The notes under the pieces are model-generated. The model was not told the origin of the DNA, searched no databases, and saw only the letters and a program-made list of their open reading frames with translations. Of a stretch of 48,508 nucleotides of DNA, positions 7,732 to 16,113 are shown piece after piece. The position numbers and the translations under genes were made by a program. How positions within the stretch are numbered: the first letter of the stretch is position 1; the number at the start of each line of letters is the position of its first letter. Origin of the DNA: a virus; the IMG/VR virus record IMGVR_UViG_3300047557_000649, positions 1 through 48,508 of that record. One strand, written 5' to 3'.

Positions 7732-8299
7732 AGTTGATATTATCGCCACCTGCGCCAGGTGCCGTTCCTCTAATTGCTTCCCACCACTGAACTTGAAGTT
7801 CAACAGTGAACTCTTCAATTGTATCAGTGGTATCATATGAAAGATCAATCTGTGAAACATTAGTTGGGAAAACGTCATGGAACTTATACGATCTTAATTT
7901 TTCACCATCACGATCAAGTTGATGAACAAAAGCATCAGCATAATAAGTTCCAGGTTCGGTAAGACCCTGAGCAGTTTCAACATTATTAATTTTATTCATC
8001 CAATTCTCAAATGCGTGACGGAGAGCAAAGTCCGTATCATTGATAATTGTAACTGTCCAAGTGTCAAATGTTCTGTCTCCAGCAATTTTTAAAACTCTTC
8101 CTCTGAATGCTACATCAATTGGAGTAACATTAGATGCTGGAAGTGCTGCTGTTTTTACCAGGAAGTTTGCCAGATCGTTGCTTGCTCCAGTTAAACCACC
8201 AACTTCCGTAGGGAAAGCCAATTGAACCTCAAATAAATTCGGTCTGGCACCGCCACCTTTTAGTCTAGCTTTAAAGTCTGAAATTGTTCTTAATGCCAT
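7730..8299 (-). CDS. gp19: Tail tube protein gp19
   Basis: 189 residues (T4 gp19 has 163). It polymerises into the inner tube of the contractile tail. The start, MALRTISDFKARLKGGGARP, is followed by NLFEVQLAFP and the tube-fold signature LVKTAALPASNVTPIDVAFRG, then a DTWTVTIINDTDFALRHAFE stretch and a YKFHDVFPTNVSQIDLSYD segment. These are the usual cyanophage gp19 landmarks. The C-terminal AIRGTAPGAGGDNIN is probably flexible. It follows sheath gp18 by 18 bases with the ribosome site TAGAGGT, so the two are made together. Confidence 0.93.
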   Translation of the reverse strand: MALRTISDFKARLKGGGARPNLFEVQLAFPTEVGGLTGASNDLANFLVKTAALPASNVTPIDVAFRGRVLKIAGDRTFDTWTVTIINDTDFALRHAFENWMNKINNVETAQGLTEPGTYYADAFVHQLDRDGEKLRSYKFHDVFPTNVSQIDLSYDTTDTIEEFTVELQVQWWEAIRGTAPGAGGDNIN

Positions 8300-8317
8300 T
8301 GTTAGATACCTCTAAAA

Positions 8318-10483
8318 TTAAACGGTTCCGATGATTTCTTCAAATGAGACACCAGATCTCGTAGCAACGAAAGTGAGTCCAATGAAGTTAATAGATCTAG
8401 CTGGTTTGATGAAGATATCAGCAACAAATTCATTATTATCTATCACTGCTGCTGTGTTGTTTGTTTCATCACAGATGACTCTGAAGTCTTGAATACCTCT
8501 CTTTGCCTGAACATCGCGGAGGAATGGATCAACAATGTTTACAAAGTTTGATCTTGTGGTTTCATCGTTGAATTCAAATAGTTGATCTTTCGCAGCAGCA
8601 GAAATGGCGTTCTCTAGATAGATGAACAATCTACGAACGTTGATTCTGTCAAATGCGGAGGACTTGGCAAGACCAGTCTTATCTCCAAAGAGAACAATTC
8701 CAGAACCAGGAGTAAAGATTACCGAGTTGATTCTATTGGAATAGAGTCTATCTCTTTGAGTCTTGCTTGGGTTATAAGCAAGTTTAACGGCATTTAGAAT
8801 CGCACCTCTGGTTGTTCCCGCTGGTGAGAACCAAGGGAAATTATTGATGTCAGTTCTGGCACAAACACCAGCAATGTCACCGTTTAGAGGAACATATCTA
8901 AAGGTATCAGCAAACTTATCGTACATATACTTATATCCACTGTCAAATACCGAATATGAAGATGATGTAATTGGTGCGTAGAAACTGATTACGTTATTTG
9001 TAATATCAGCGGCAGAGTTTACAGTTACACTTCCTACGGTTGAATCGTTTAGGAATGCTAGTCTGTATGGTGAAATGAATGCGACAGCATCCTTTCTCTC
9101 TTCAGCAACTGAAATCAGTTTATTAGCAAGAGATTGAGCACTTTCTTTGGCATAGTTAGCAGATCCCATAAGGAAGAAATCTACCTCATACTCTTCACTG
9201 TTAGCGAAGAGATCATATCCAGTTGAAAGATTACCAATCGTAGAAGTCAGTGATCCACTAGCAGTGATATCAGTGCCACCATTGTAGTTCTTACCGCCAG
9301 CAAGAGTCAGTGTATTTGCTCCAGTAGCACCGAAGATGATAGAATCTGTTTCTTGATCCCATCCAGTATCTGTAGCAAGAGTGAACCCAGAACTAAATCC
9401 AGTGGTAACAATACCAGCAGGTTGTGATCCACCAAAAATGTATTGTGAGTTTGAAGCAAGATACTTTCTCCAGTTGGATGGTGATCCAACAGAGAACTCG
9501 GCATCTTTTGCTTTGGAAAGATTCAGGTGCTTCTCAAGAATTGTTCCAGCATTTCCACTGACTACACCCTTATCATCAATTACAACAACGTGAATTTCAT
9601 CAAATCTTGAATTTCTTGCTGCTGCGAAAGATGAAGTGGATGGTCTATCAGCAATGTTGTTCCAAGTAATTGTTGTATTATTGGAAAGTGAAATGGTCTG
9701 TTGATCAAACCAGTCTTGTTGTGCTGTATAAGAAGTTGATCCAGCAGCAACAGATTGACCAGAGGTGTGAATGGCAACCGATCCAGAAGAAGCGAAAGCA
9801 TAAACCCCAGATGGTTGGTAATCTACTGCGGTCTCTGTTCCAGCAGCAGATACGTGGGAGAGAACCTTTACATAAGCATTGGTTCCACTGATTTGAGTGA
9901 TAACACCCTTCAAATATCCATCAAGAGTGCTAGTGGTTCCCGATCCTGGAAGAATTGAGGAAATTGCCTGAGTTACACCGTATCCAACAGCAATGTTGGG
10001 TAGGCTAGCACTGGTTGAAACACCAACAAGAATCTGGTCTGCTTTTGCGTCAATCAGAGCAACCTTAACTCCATTTGACCAAGAACCTGGATTTCTTGCT
10101 GCGACTGTTACGTCAGTAATTGTATTCTCATCGTAACCAAGATTGTTGTAATCATCCAAGCTCTTGATTTTGATGCTTGACGCTGCTCCAGCAAAACCAT
10201 TTTTTAAATCCGAATCATCAGATCTTACAACTCTTAAAGATCCACCATAAGCAAGATAAGATGAAGCAACCATCCAGTGCTCATAGTGCTTATCTGTTGA
10301 GTATGGCTCTCCAAAATTTTGAAGTAAGTCAGACTCATTCTCTACTAAAACAGGAACATCTACAGGACCTTTTGCGAAAGGTGCTACAATCGCTCCAACT
10401 GCATCAGAAGTTGGATCAATCCTACCAACTGTTAAATCAACCTCTCTTACTACAATACCAGGAGATGCTAAATTTAGTGGCAT
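8318..10483 (-). CDS. gp18: Tail sheath protein gp18
   Basis: 721 residues (T4 gp18 has 659). It forms the contractile sheath around the tube. The N-terminus, SPGIVVREVDLTVGRIDP, is the conserved sheath start, and the C-terminal half carries the other signature: INSVIFTPGSGIVLFGDKTG, FDRINVRRLFIYLENAI, and a final DIFIKPARSINFIGLTFVAT. The region ~120-400 is Ser/Thr/Gly-rich and variable; it corresponds to the surface-exposed domains of T4 gp18. It starts its own transcription unit with a late promoter core ~37 bases upstream. Confidence 0.96.
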   Translation of the reverse strand: MPLNLASPGIVVREVDLTVGRIDPTSDAVGAIVAPFAKGPVDVPVLVENESDLLQNFGEPYSTDKHYEHWMVASSYLAYGGSLRVVRSDDSDLKNGFAGAASSIKIKSLDDYNNLGYDENTITDVTVAARNPGSWSNGVKVALIDAKADQILVGVSTSASLPNIAVGYGVTQAISSILPGSGTTSTLDGYLKGVITQISGTNAYVKVLSHVSAAGTETAVDYQPSGVYAFASSGSVAIHTSGQSVAAGSTSYTAQQDWFDQQTISLSNNTTITWNNIADRPSTSSFAAARNSRFDEIHVVVIDDKGVVSGNAGTILEKHLNLSKAKDAEFSVGSPSNWRKYLASNSQYIFGGSQPAGIVTTGFSSGFTLATDTGWDQETDSIIFGATGANTLTLAGGKNYNGGTDITASGSLTSTIGNLSTGYDLFANSEEYEVDFFLMGSANYAKESAQSLANKLISVAEERKDAVAFISPYRLAFLNDSTVGSVTVNSAADITNNVISFYAPITSSSYSVFDSGYKYMYDKFADTFRYVPLNGDIAGVCARTDINNFPWFSPAGTTRGAILNAVKLAYNPSKTQRDRLYSNRINSVIFTPGSGIVLFGDKTGLAKSSAFDRINVRRLFIYLENAISAAAKDQLFEFNDETTRSNFVNIVDPFLRDVQAKRGIQDFRVICDETNNTAAVIDNNEFVADIFIKPARSINFIGLTFVATRSGVSFEEIIGTV

Positions 10484-10519
10484 TTTAATTCCCCTACGAG
10501 TCCAAAATTATTCTAGAAA

Positions 10520-10527
10520 TATTTATT
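10520..10527 (-). promoter_or_regulatory. Late promoter core AATAAATA before gp18
   Basis: AATAAATA on the minus strand, 37-44 bases before the gp18 ATG, in the gap between the zinc-ribbon gene and gp18. Confidence 0.65.
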
Positions 10528-10566
10528 AAAACGGTTATTTTAAATGGGGAAACAGTGCGTGAACAC

Positions 10567-10821
10567 CTACCAATCAGGATATTCCCATCTGATATCCGAT
10601 TGAGTGTCTTTTTTGAACTTACGATTATTTAAAATACGATTTTTGGTGCACTCTTTACATTCATATGAGTATGCCGATGAGAAGACTTTTCTACCTTTAC
10701 GTGTCAGGTAAAAGTCATCCATTAAATTTTTTACTTTACCACAAACTCTACATTTCCTATCAAAAAATAATATGTGCTCTAGATCTATCTGATCATCTAT
10801 GTCCATCAAAGATAGTCCCAC
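10567..10821 (-). CDS. Small zinc-ribbon protein of unknown function
   Basis: 84 residues with two CxxC pairs, CRVC (24-27) and CKEC (55-58), about 27 residues apart, enough for one structural zinc site. Between them is a basic DFYLTRKGRK segment, and TKNRILNNRKFKK follows the second pair, so nucleic-acid binding is likely. The pattern recalls the zinc-binding N-terminal part of phage recombination endonuclease VII-like or HNH proteins, but the catalytic His/Asn motif is absent. The ATG at 10821 overlaps the end of gp17 by 16 bases; a second ATG at residue 6 would nearly remove the overlap. It sits between the large terminase and the sheath genes. Confidence 0.8.
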   Translation of the reverse strand: MGLSLMDIDDQIDLEHILFFDRKCRVCGKVKNLMDDFYLTRKGRKVFSSAYSYECKECTKNRILNNRKFKKDTQSDIRWEYPDW

Positions 10822-12452
10822 ATATAAGATTTATCACCATATTCATCTAAATGCCATCTGTCACCATCAACGTCAACAAAACTTTCACCATCTTCTAGAC
10901 CAGTTTGTATAAAACCAAATGGAGACATATCCTGCTCAATTTGATTTTTTTGTTCTTCATAGATTCTCTTACGGACATCATTATCCGTCATTTCTTTAAA
11001 GTAATCTTGAGCAACTAACCAAGAGAAAATAACCAGACACATTGCTAGATCATCATTACAACCTTCTTCTGCTTCAAATGAATTGTGTCTCTGTGCGAAT
11101 GTTGTAAGTTCAGATATAATGTCATAATCAACTGTGAGTAACTTATCGTCTTCCAATAATGTCTTTAAGTTAGAGCATCCAAGTTTTTTAACAGCGGCAG
11201 TCATTCTGACTCCCAGTTGAGATTTTTTGCCGCTAAATCCTGAACCAACAATTTGACCAGCACGACCACGCATCGCACACATTAAAACATTATCATATTC
11301 AAGATCAAAATGTAAAATATTTGCTACCTGATCTCCAATGTCATTTACTTCAATTAGCAACCAAGCACCATTGTATGCTTTTGCTACTTCGTGTATAACA
11401 CTAGGAAACAACATTGGTTTAATTTCATTGTTTCTATACTTCGCTACGACTTTGTACGGAAACTCTGTAATATCAAAAACAATAAACGCCGAGTAGTCAT
11501 TTCCTAGACCACGAGCAACGTCTACAGTAATCAAATAATTATTTTCTTCTTTCGGTTCACTGTAAACATCTAGTCCGGCATTTCGTTTGATTGGATCTTC
11601 ATATACCAGATTTCTTAACTTGGAAGGATTAATCAGTGTATTGACCGATCCTAAAAATTCACATTCAAACTCAACCTTGAATTGCTGTTCCGAAGTGTTA
11701 GCAATTGTTTGTTCTTTCCAAACCTGATCTCTACCAGGCACTTCTGACCAATGAACATCTGTAGGCACATATTCATTTTTTCCTCTCTCCGCATCGTGCC
11801 ACATACGGTAGAAGTGATTCATACCACGTGGCGTAGATACGATGATTACCTTCGTGCTCTGTCCAGAAGAAATAGTAGGATAAACAGAGGCAAAGAAGTC
11901 ATCAGCAATGTGATTCGGGATGAAAGCGAACTCGTCAAGAAAGATGACATTATAGGATCCGCCTCGGACAGCAGATGAAGAAGTAGAGTTAGATGAAATC
12001 TTGGAGCCATTTTCTAATTCTAAACTACCTTTGTTCCAGGATATAATACCCTGTTGCATCCACTTTGGTAGATTCTCATAAGCAAGTTGTAGTCTTCCAA
12101 GCAGATCTCTAGCAGTGGATGCTTTGTTTGCCAGAATAGCTATATTGACATTATCGTTGAATACGGCATAATGTAACAAATATGAAACACAAGTAGTAGA
12201 TTTACCCGTCTGGCGGGGCATCTTACAAATATTAAATCTATTCTCGTGGAAATTCCTTACAAGTTTCTCTTGAAATGGATACATCTCAAAAGGAACAAGA
12301 CCATGATCCAGAGAAACAATTTTAATATAATTCTTTGCGAAATAAACTGGATCTTCTTTACACTTTAAGAACTCAATGATTTGTTCTTCTGTAAATTCAA
12401 TTGCGGTATTTGCTTTTTTTAGATTGGGATTGCCAAGATAAACTTCACTCAT
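10806..12452 (-). CDS. gp17: Terminase large subunit gp17
   Basis: 548 residues (T4 gp17 has 610). It is the ATPase motor and headful nuclease that pumps DNA through the gp20 portal. Visible motifs are Walker A PRQTGKST (79-86), Walker B VIFLDEF (169-175), a coupling motif VSTPRG (205-210), and an RNase H-like nuclease with Asp311 in ITVDVARG, Glu368 in IEVND, and the Asp pair in GCNDDLA (~467-468). All catalytic positions look intact. Unlike T4, where gene 16 overlaps 17, gp16 is 3.2 kb upstream here, separated by three genes. It follows the 433-residue gene by six bases. Confidence 0.97.
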   Translation of the reverse strand: MSEVYLGNPNLKKANTAIEFTEEQIIEFLKCKEDPVYFAKNYIKIVSLDHGLVPFEMYPFQEKLVRNFHENRFNICKMPRQTGKSTTCVSYLLHYAVFNDNVNIAILANKASTARDLLGRLQLAYENLPKWMQQGIISWNKGSLELENGSKISSNSTSSSAVRGGSYNVIFLDEFAFIPNHIADDFFASVYPTISSGQSTKVIIVSTPRGMNHFYRMWHDAERGKNEYVPTDVHWSEVPGRDQVWKEQTIANTSEQQFKVEFECEFLGSVNTLINPSKLRNLVYEDPIKRNAGLDVYSEPKEENNYLITVDVARGLGNDYSAFIVFDITEFPYKVVAKYRNNEIKPMLFPSVIHEVAKAYNGAWLLIEVNDIGDQVANILHFDLEYDNVLMCAMRGRAGQIVGSGFSGKKSQLGVRMTAAVKKLGCSNLKTLLEDDKLLTVDYDIISELTTFAQRHNSFEAEEGCNDDLAMCLVIFSWLVAQDYFKEMTDNDVRKRIYEEQKNQIEQDMSPFGFIQTGLEDGESFVDVDGDRWHLDEYGDKSYMWDYL

Positions 12453-12458
12453 AATAAA

Positions 12459-13760
12459 TCACCTCTGTTCAATCCAGTTCAATACCGCAAGTGCTTTTTT
12501 GTTGGTGTTTGGAGATGCACAAACAAGTGTATAAGTATCACTGATTGTTCCAATACCAGACCTTCCTAGTTGTAAGTCTGCAAGTCTATCAATTTCAGTT
12601 AAAGAAGAACTACCTTCCATAGTAAATCCAGAAAGAAGATCTCTACCATTAGAAAATGAAGTTGCAGAAATATCATACTGAGCAAATGAATCTAGATTTG
12701 CGTGATTTGTCCAGTTTGCACCAGTTAATGTTGCATTCTCTAAAAGTTTCCAATACACATTCGTGTTATCATTCGTAACTGCTTGTAAAGACCTCAAAAG
12801 CAATACTGCTTGTAATGCTGTTGGTTTAAGGCGGATGCTCACGACGGGATAAAATGTATTTGCAAGTGTCATCGTAGTTCCCGCGATAGTATTGGACTGA
12901 CTTACAAGAGCTCCAAGTTTTTCTGGTTCTCCTTCTTGGATAAGTGAATTAGAACCCTGATAAAGATAATGAGTTCCTGCAACGCCAACTATGTTTTCAA
13001 TCTCAAGACGAATTGGAAGAAATGGTGTAGAACACCAAACATAATTATTTGTATTTGAATTATAAAAAGAGTGACTTTTATAAGTCCCACCATTCATTAA
13101 CCAAGCAAAATCTACGGTTCCTGCGCCATACCATTCGTAATTAATGGAAATCATCTGTTGTTTTGTTGGATCTGCAGTTACACCAGATGGTCCATTACCA
13201 TCAAACTTATCACCATTCCAATTATCTCTACTTATTGCTATTTCTGTAGTAATACCAGATGTAGTGGTGCGAATAACATAAGAATATGTTCCTCCGTTGT
13301 CCTCAAAGTAAGCACCATTATATTCATCAAACAATCCAAATCTTCTGCGAATACCCACTTGAGGATTGTCAAGACGAATTGCGAATGCAAGTGTTGTGCT
13401 TCTACCAGGAATGTATCTCATTACATTCTTGGTTTGTCTGATGACTTTACTTCCACCAGTGGAACCCACTTGCATGATTACATTACTGGAATATTGATTC
13501 CAAGTTGCAGTTCCAACTCCAACGATTCTCTCATCCCAAACATCAGTCTCTTTACCGTACTGGAATGTGTTAAAGAAAACTGTTTGATATGGAGAAACTT
13601 TTAATCTATTACTATCTGTTTCATTTCCAAAAGTTGCTGTTACTGGAAATGGATTAGTAACTGTAACAACTTCGCCATTTTTATTGGCGATCATATTGAC
13701 TTCAAAGAGGGTTCTTTCCTGATTTAGAAAGTCCTGCTCATTTTTATTAAATTGTGCCAT
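12459..13760 (-). CDS. Virion structural protein, beta-sandwich-like
   Basis: 433 residues without a named domain. The start, MAQFNKNEQDFLNQERTLFE, is helical, followed by NPFPVTATFG and a long beta-rich body with many Asn, Gly, Thr and aromatic residues. Segments such as GRSTTLAFAIRLDNPQVGIR and RRFGLFDEYNGAYFED resemble lectin-like jelly-roll sheets. The C-terminus is LADLQLGRSGIGTISDTYTL followed by a conserved-looking NWIEQR end. Comparable proteins in cyanomyoviruses are listed as virion structural proteins; that is recalled, not searched. It lies between gp16 and gp17 in a three-gene cassette. A carbohydrate-binding or head/neck fibre role is possible but unproven. Confidence 0.8.
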   Translation of the reverse strand: MAQFNKNEQDFLNQERTLFEVNMIANKNGEVVTVTNPFPVTATFGNETDSNRLKVSPYQTVFFNTFQYGKETDVWDERIVGVGTATWNQYSSNVIMQVGSTGGSKVIRQTKNVMRYIPGRSTTLAFAIRLDNPQVGIRRRFGLFDEYNGAYFEDNGGTYSYVIRTTTSGITTEIAISRDNWNGDKFDGNGPSGVTADPTKQQMISINYEWYGAGTVDFAWLMNGGTYKSHSFYNSNTNNYVWCSTPFLPIRLEIENIVGVAGTHYLYQGSNSLIQEGEPEKLGALVSQSNTIAGTTMTLANTFYPVVSIRLKPTALQAVLLLRSLQAVTNDNTNVYWKLLENATLTGANWTNHANLDSFAQYDISATSFSNGRDLLSGFTMEGSSSLTEIDRLADLQLGRSGIGTISDTYTLVCASPNTNKKALAVLNWIEQR

Positions 13761-13763
13761 AAA

Positions 13764-14072
13764 TCACTCACTCCACGATAATCTTTCTGGTTGATATCTT
13801 TGTGCGTTTTTAATTCTTGAAGTATTTACCTGACCAGGATAAATGTTATGAACAATCGCTCCAGGATATTCTCCTTGAATTTGTTCTGCTAGTTCATTTT
13901 TAGAAAGCATCTTGCCTTCTACTTCTAAACGATACATCTTTCCTTCCCAAACTACGTCAGCAAAAAAAGATTCGCTTGCTTGTTCTGGTTGGGAGGAACC
14001 TACGTTTAGAGTTCCGTTAAAGTCACCATTGATGGTGATGCTTTCTGAAATAAATTGTTGAAAGGATTTCAT
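13764..14072 (-). CDS. Candidate internal head protein with capsid-targeting peptide
   Basis: 102 residues. The N-terminus, MKSFQQFISES, closely resembles the capsid-targeting sequence of T4 internal proteins (MKTYQEFIAEA in IPI), including an IxE site after which gp21 cuts. If processed, cleavage would fall after Glu10 and release a mature protein starting SITINGDFNG. The rest has a short beta segment (TINGDFNGTLNVG), a FFADVVWEGKMYRLEVEGKM segment, and a basic C-terminus, RIKNAQRYQPERLSW. No other domain is recognised. It is two bases from the next gene upstream and sits between the two terminase subunits. Its packaging into the head is inferred from the motif only. Confidence 0.8.
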   Translation of the reverse strand: MKSFQQFISESITINGDFNGTLNVGSSQPEQASESFFADVVWEGKMYRLEVEGKMLSKNELAEQIQGEYPGAIVHNIYPGQVNTSRIKNAQRYQPERLSWSE

Positions 14073-14073
14073 T

Positions 14074-15666
14074 TTAGTTACAGTTCCAACGACGTAGGGC
14101 TTTGTTGATTCTTGAGTCTGGATCTCTTGCTGTTCTTGCTGAAGTAAGTTTAGACTTCATTCCCTTCATACGACGGCAGAAGTTAGCGCGACGATCTGCT
14201 CTTTTTCCTTTTGGATTCTTTTCTGTTACCGCAGTCTGAAGTTTTGAACCTGGATTTTCACGACGATAAGCATCTACTGCTTTCTGACTTAATCCATCAG
14301 TTTTGTCTTGACGATTGACTTTTTGCCAATCTTCAGTCAGTTCTTCTCTCCAATTTGAATGTTGTTCTTTTACGCAATTTGGAACTAATCTTTTACCTTT
14401 CTTTTTCATTCCAACTTGTTTGTAACCAACCCAACACGCTTCTTCAACATCGTGCTCACCACTTTCTAGATAATCTGCTGCGGTATCAATGTAATCTGCT
14501 GCTTTTGTGATTTTGGACTGAACCCACGCTTCAATATTACCTTCACCTTTCATTTTCTTCTTTAATCTCTTTGCCGCAGCAATGATTGTGGAAAGTTCAG
14601 AACGAGCCATTGAATACTCGTGATCCTTTTCTTCATTTGCTGGGTGAACAGTAGCAATATTATATTTCATTTGATTTGTTGAAAGCATTACTGGTTGTGA
14701 ATACATTGACCAGTATGCTGGACCCATTTTACATTCTTGCTGCATCTCATTTTTCTTACAAGCAGGACAATACCTGATCATTTCAACTGCTTCAGATTTT
14801 GTTCCCCAATTAGCAGCACCAACTTTGCGGCACTTTACAAGTGCTCCAGAAGCATAGGCACTTGGCCAAACACTATATCTTGATTTTACTTTATTGTAAC
14901 AGGCATCTTTTTTTCCACTGCCTTTACCTGGTTTGTCTTTGACTTCTTGTAAATCCATTTCTTCAGTTCTTACATTTGTTGGTTTGGCACCACCAGTTTT
15001 TTCTGGTTGATTTGGGTCTTGTCTATTTTTTCTTCTTCTTGCTCTTTCTTCTTCTTCATCAGATAAATTTGCTGCCATTTTAGAACTTCCACATTTTGGT
15101 GTAGAAGTTTGCCCTGGTTGACGAGCGCAAGGTTTACCTGCCCATTTACCACCTAATTGAACCCATCCTGCTTTTCCATCCGATGATTTGGATTTTCCAA
15201 ACCAATCACGAAGTCCTTCATCTCCAGATTTAGTTTCTTCATATGCCATTCCAACTCTGGTGTGCTTTAATTCACCTTTTTGTTTGGCAATTAATTTTTT
15301 TGAAGCAACACGTGCTCCTTCTGGGGCACTCTGAACATTTTCATCAGGAATTTTTTTCTTCGGGTTGTCATAAACATCTACATCACCATCAGCATCTCTA
15401 TCAACATACTGTTTTACGGAATGATGAACTAACTGTTTAAGATCAAGATTCGGATCAAGTTGATGTTGAGACTTTGATAAATGCTTTGTTTTATGTGTAA
15501 ACTTTGTAAAAGTCAGTTGATCTTTTGCTTCAGAAAATGGAGACTTTGATTCGGTCTCTTGTCCTGCTGCTCTTTTTTTACGAGCAGCACAATGAGCCTT
15601 TTGTGAAAATCCTTGTGGACTATCACAATCTATTGATCTCTTGTATTCTTTAGACCAACCCATCAA
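14074..15666 (-). CDS. Mosaic basic protein with repeated small phage modules, unknown function
   Basis: 530 residues, very rich in Lys/Arg, with several Cys. It seems to be a string of short modules: a Cys-containing DCDSPQGFSQKAHCAARKKR (13-32); an Asp-rich DRDADGDVDVYD (89-100) like a calcium loop; DWFGKSKSSDGKAGWVQL (154-171) with a KPCARQPGQ...PKCGSSK region; DACYNKVKSRYSVWPSAYAS (254-273), which I recall as DUF5872-like; a possible metal site RYCPACKKNEMQQEC (298-312); a helical SELSTIIAAAKRLKKKMKGE (356-375); CWVGYKQVGMKKKGKRLVPN (411-430); and a basic C-terminal ADRRANFCRRMKGMKSK (DUF6321-like by memory). Each resembles pieces seen in other cyanophage proteins. Function is unknown; DNA binding inside the head is plausible from charge and location. 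Confidence 0.82.
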   Translation of the reverse strand: MMGWSKEYKRSIDCDSPQGFSQKAHCAARKKRAAGQETESKSPFSEAKDQLTFTKFTHKTKHLSKSQHQLDPNLDLKQLVHHSVKQYVDRDADGDVDVYDNPKKKIPDENVQSAPEGARVASKKLIAKQKGELKHTRVGMAYEETKSGDEGLRDWFGKSKSSDGKAGWVQLGGKWAGKPCARQPGQTSTPKCGSSKMAANLSDEEEERARRRKNRQDPNQPEKTGGAKPTNVRTEEMDLQEVKDKPGKGSGKKDACYNKVKSRYSVWPSAYASGALVKCRKVGAANWGTKSEAVEMIRYCPACKKNEMQQECKMGPAYWSMYSQPVMLSTNQMKYNIATVHPANEEKDHEYSMARSELSTIIAAAKRLKKKMKGEGNIEAWVQSKITKAADYIDTAADYLESGEHDVEEACWVGYKQVGMKKKGKRLVPNCVKEQHSNWREELTEDWQKVNRQDKTDGLSQKAVDAYRRENPGSKLQTAVTEKNPKGKRADRRANFCRRMKGMKSKLTSARTARDPDSRINKALRRWNCN

Positions 15667-15675
15667 AAAACTCTA

Positions 15676-16098
15676 TTACTCTTTATTATTTAGAAAACCT
15701 TGTTTGAGTAGTTTTGATAACTCGGCAGTTGATCCAACAAACAAAGCATTGTTGGTAACATTATTTGTAGTTTTTACAGTATCTTCTTCTACTTCTTTTA
15801 ATTTTTTCTGTAAGTCTATAAGTTTATCTGTAACATCTCCAACAGACTTAATTAACTGTCCAGCAACTTCATATGCTCTTGGGCTGCCTCCCTCTCCGGC
15901 AAGTTCCATAATTCCATTGATTGCCTCTTGCCCCTTTTCAATTAAAGAATACAAATTAGCACGAGTATACTCATAGTCTTTTTTAATGTCATTATTAGAT
16001 TCTTTAACACTTAAAGATAAATCGGATTCAGGTTCAACCGCAACAATGTTACTCTCAACATTGAGTGCTTGGTCAATCTTTTCAAACTTATTTGTCAT
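15676..16098 (-). CDS. gp16: Terminase small subunit gp16
   Basis: 140 residues (T4 gp16 has 164). gp16 oligomers recognise or regulate DNA for packaging and stimulate the gp17 ATPase. The centre, KKDYEYTRANLYSLIEKGQE followed by GIMELAGEGGSPRAYEVAGQ and a DLQKKLKEVEED coiled coil, is the typical cyanophage gp16 pattern. The acidic N-terminus is likely flexible. It follows gp15 by 15 bases and keeps T4 order with gp13-15, but gp17 is displaced by the inserted cassette. Confidence 0.9.
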   Translation of the reverse strand: MTNKFEKIDQALNVESNIVAVEPESDLSLSVKESNNDIKKDYEYTRANLYSLIEKGQEAINGIMELAGEGGSPRAYEVAGQLIKSVGDVTDKLIDLQKKLKEVEEDTVKTTNNVTNNALFVGSTAELSKLLKQGFLNNKE

Positions 16099-16113
16099 AA
16101 TTTCACCAGACTA

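Noticed and set aside
13158-13604. Plus-strand open frame of 148 residues with many Cys
   Set aside because: Antisense shadow within the 433-residue structural gene; the Cys and Ile pattern comes from reverse Thr/Asn codons.
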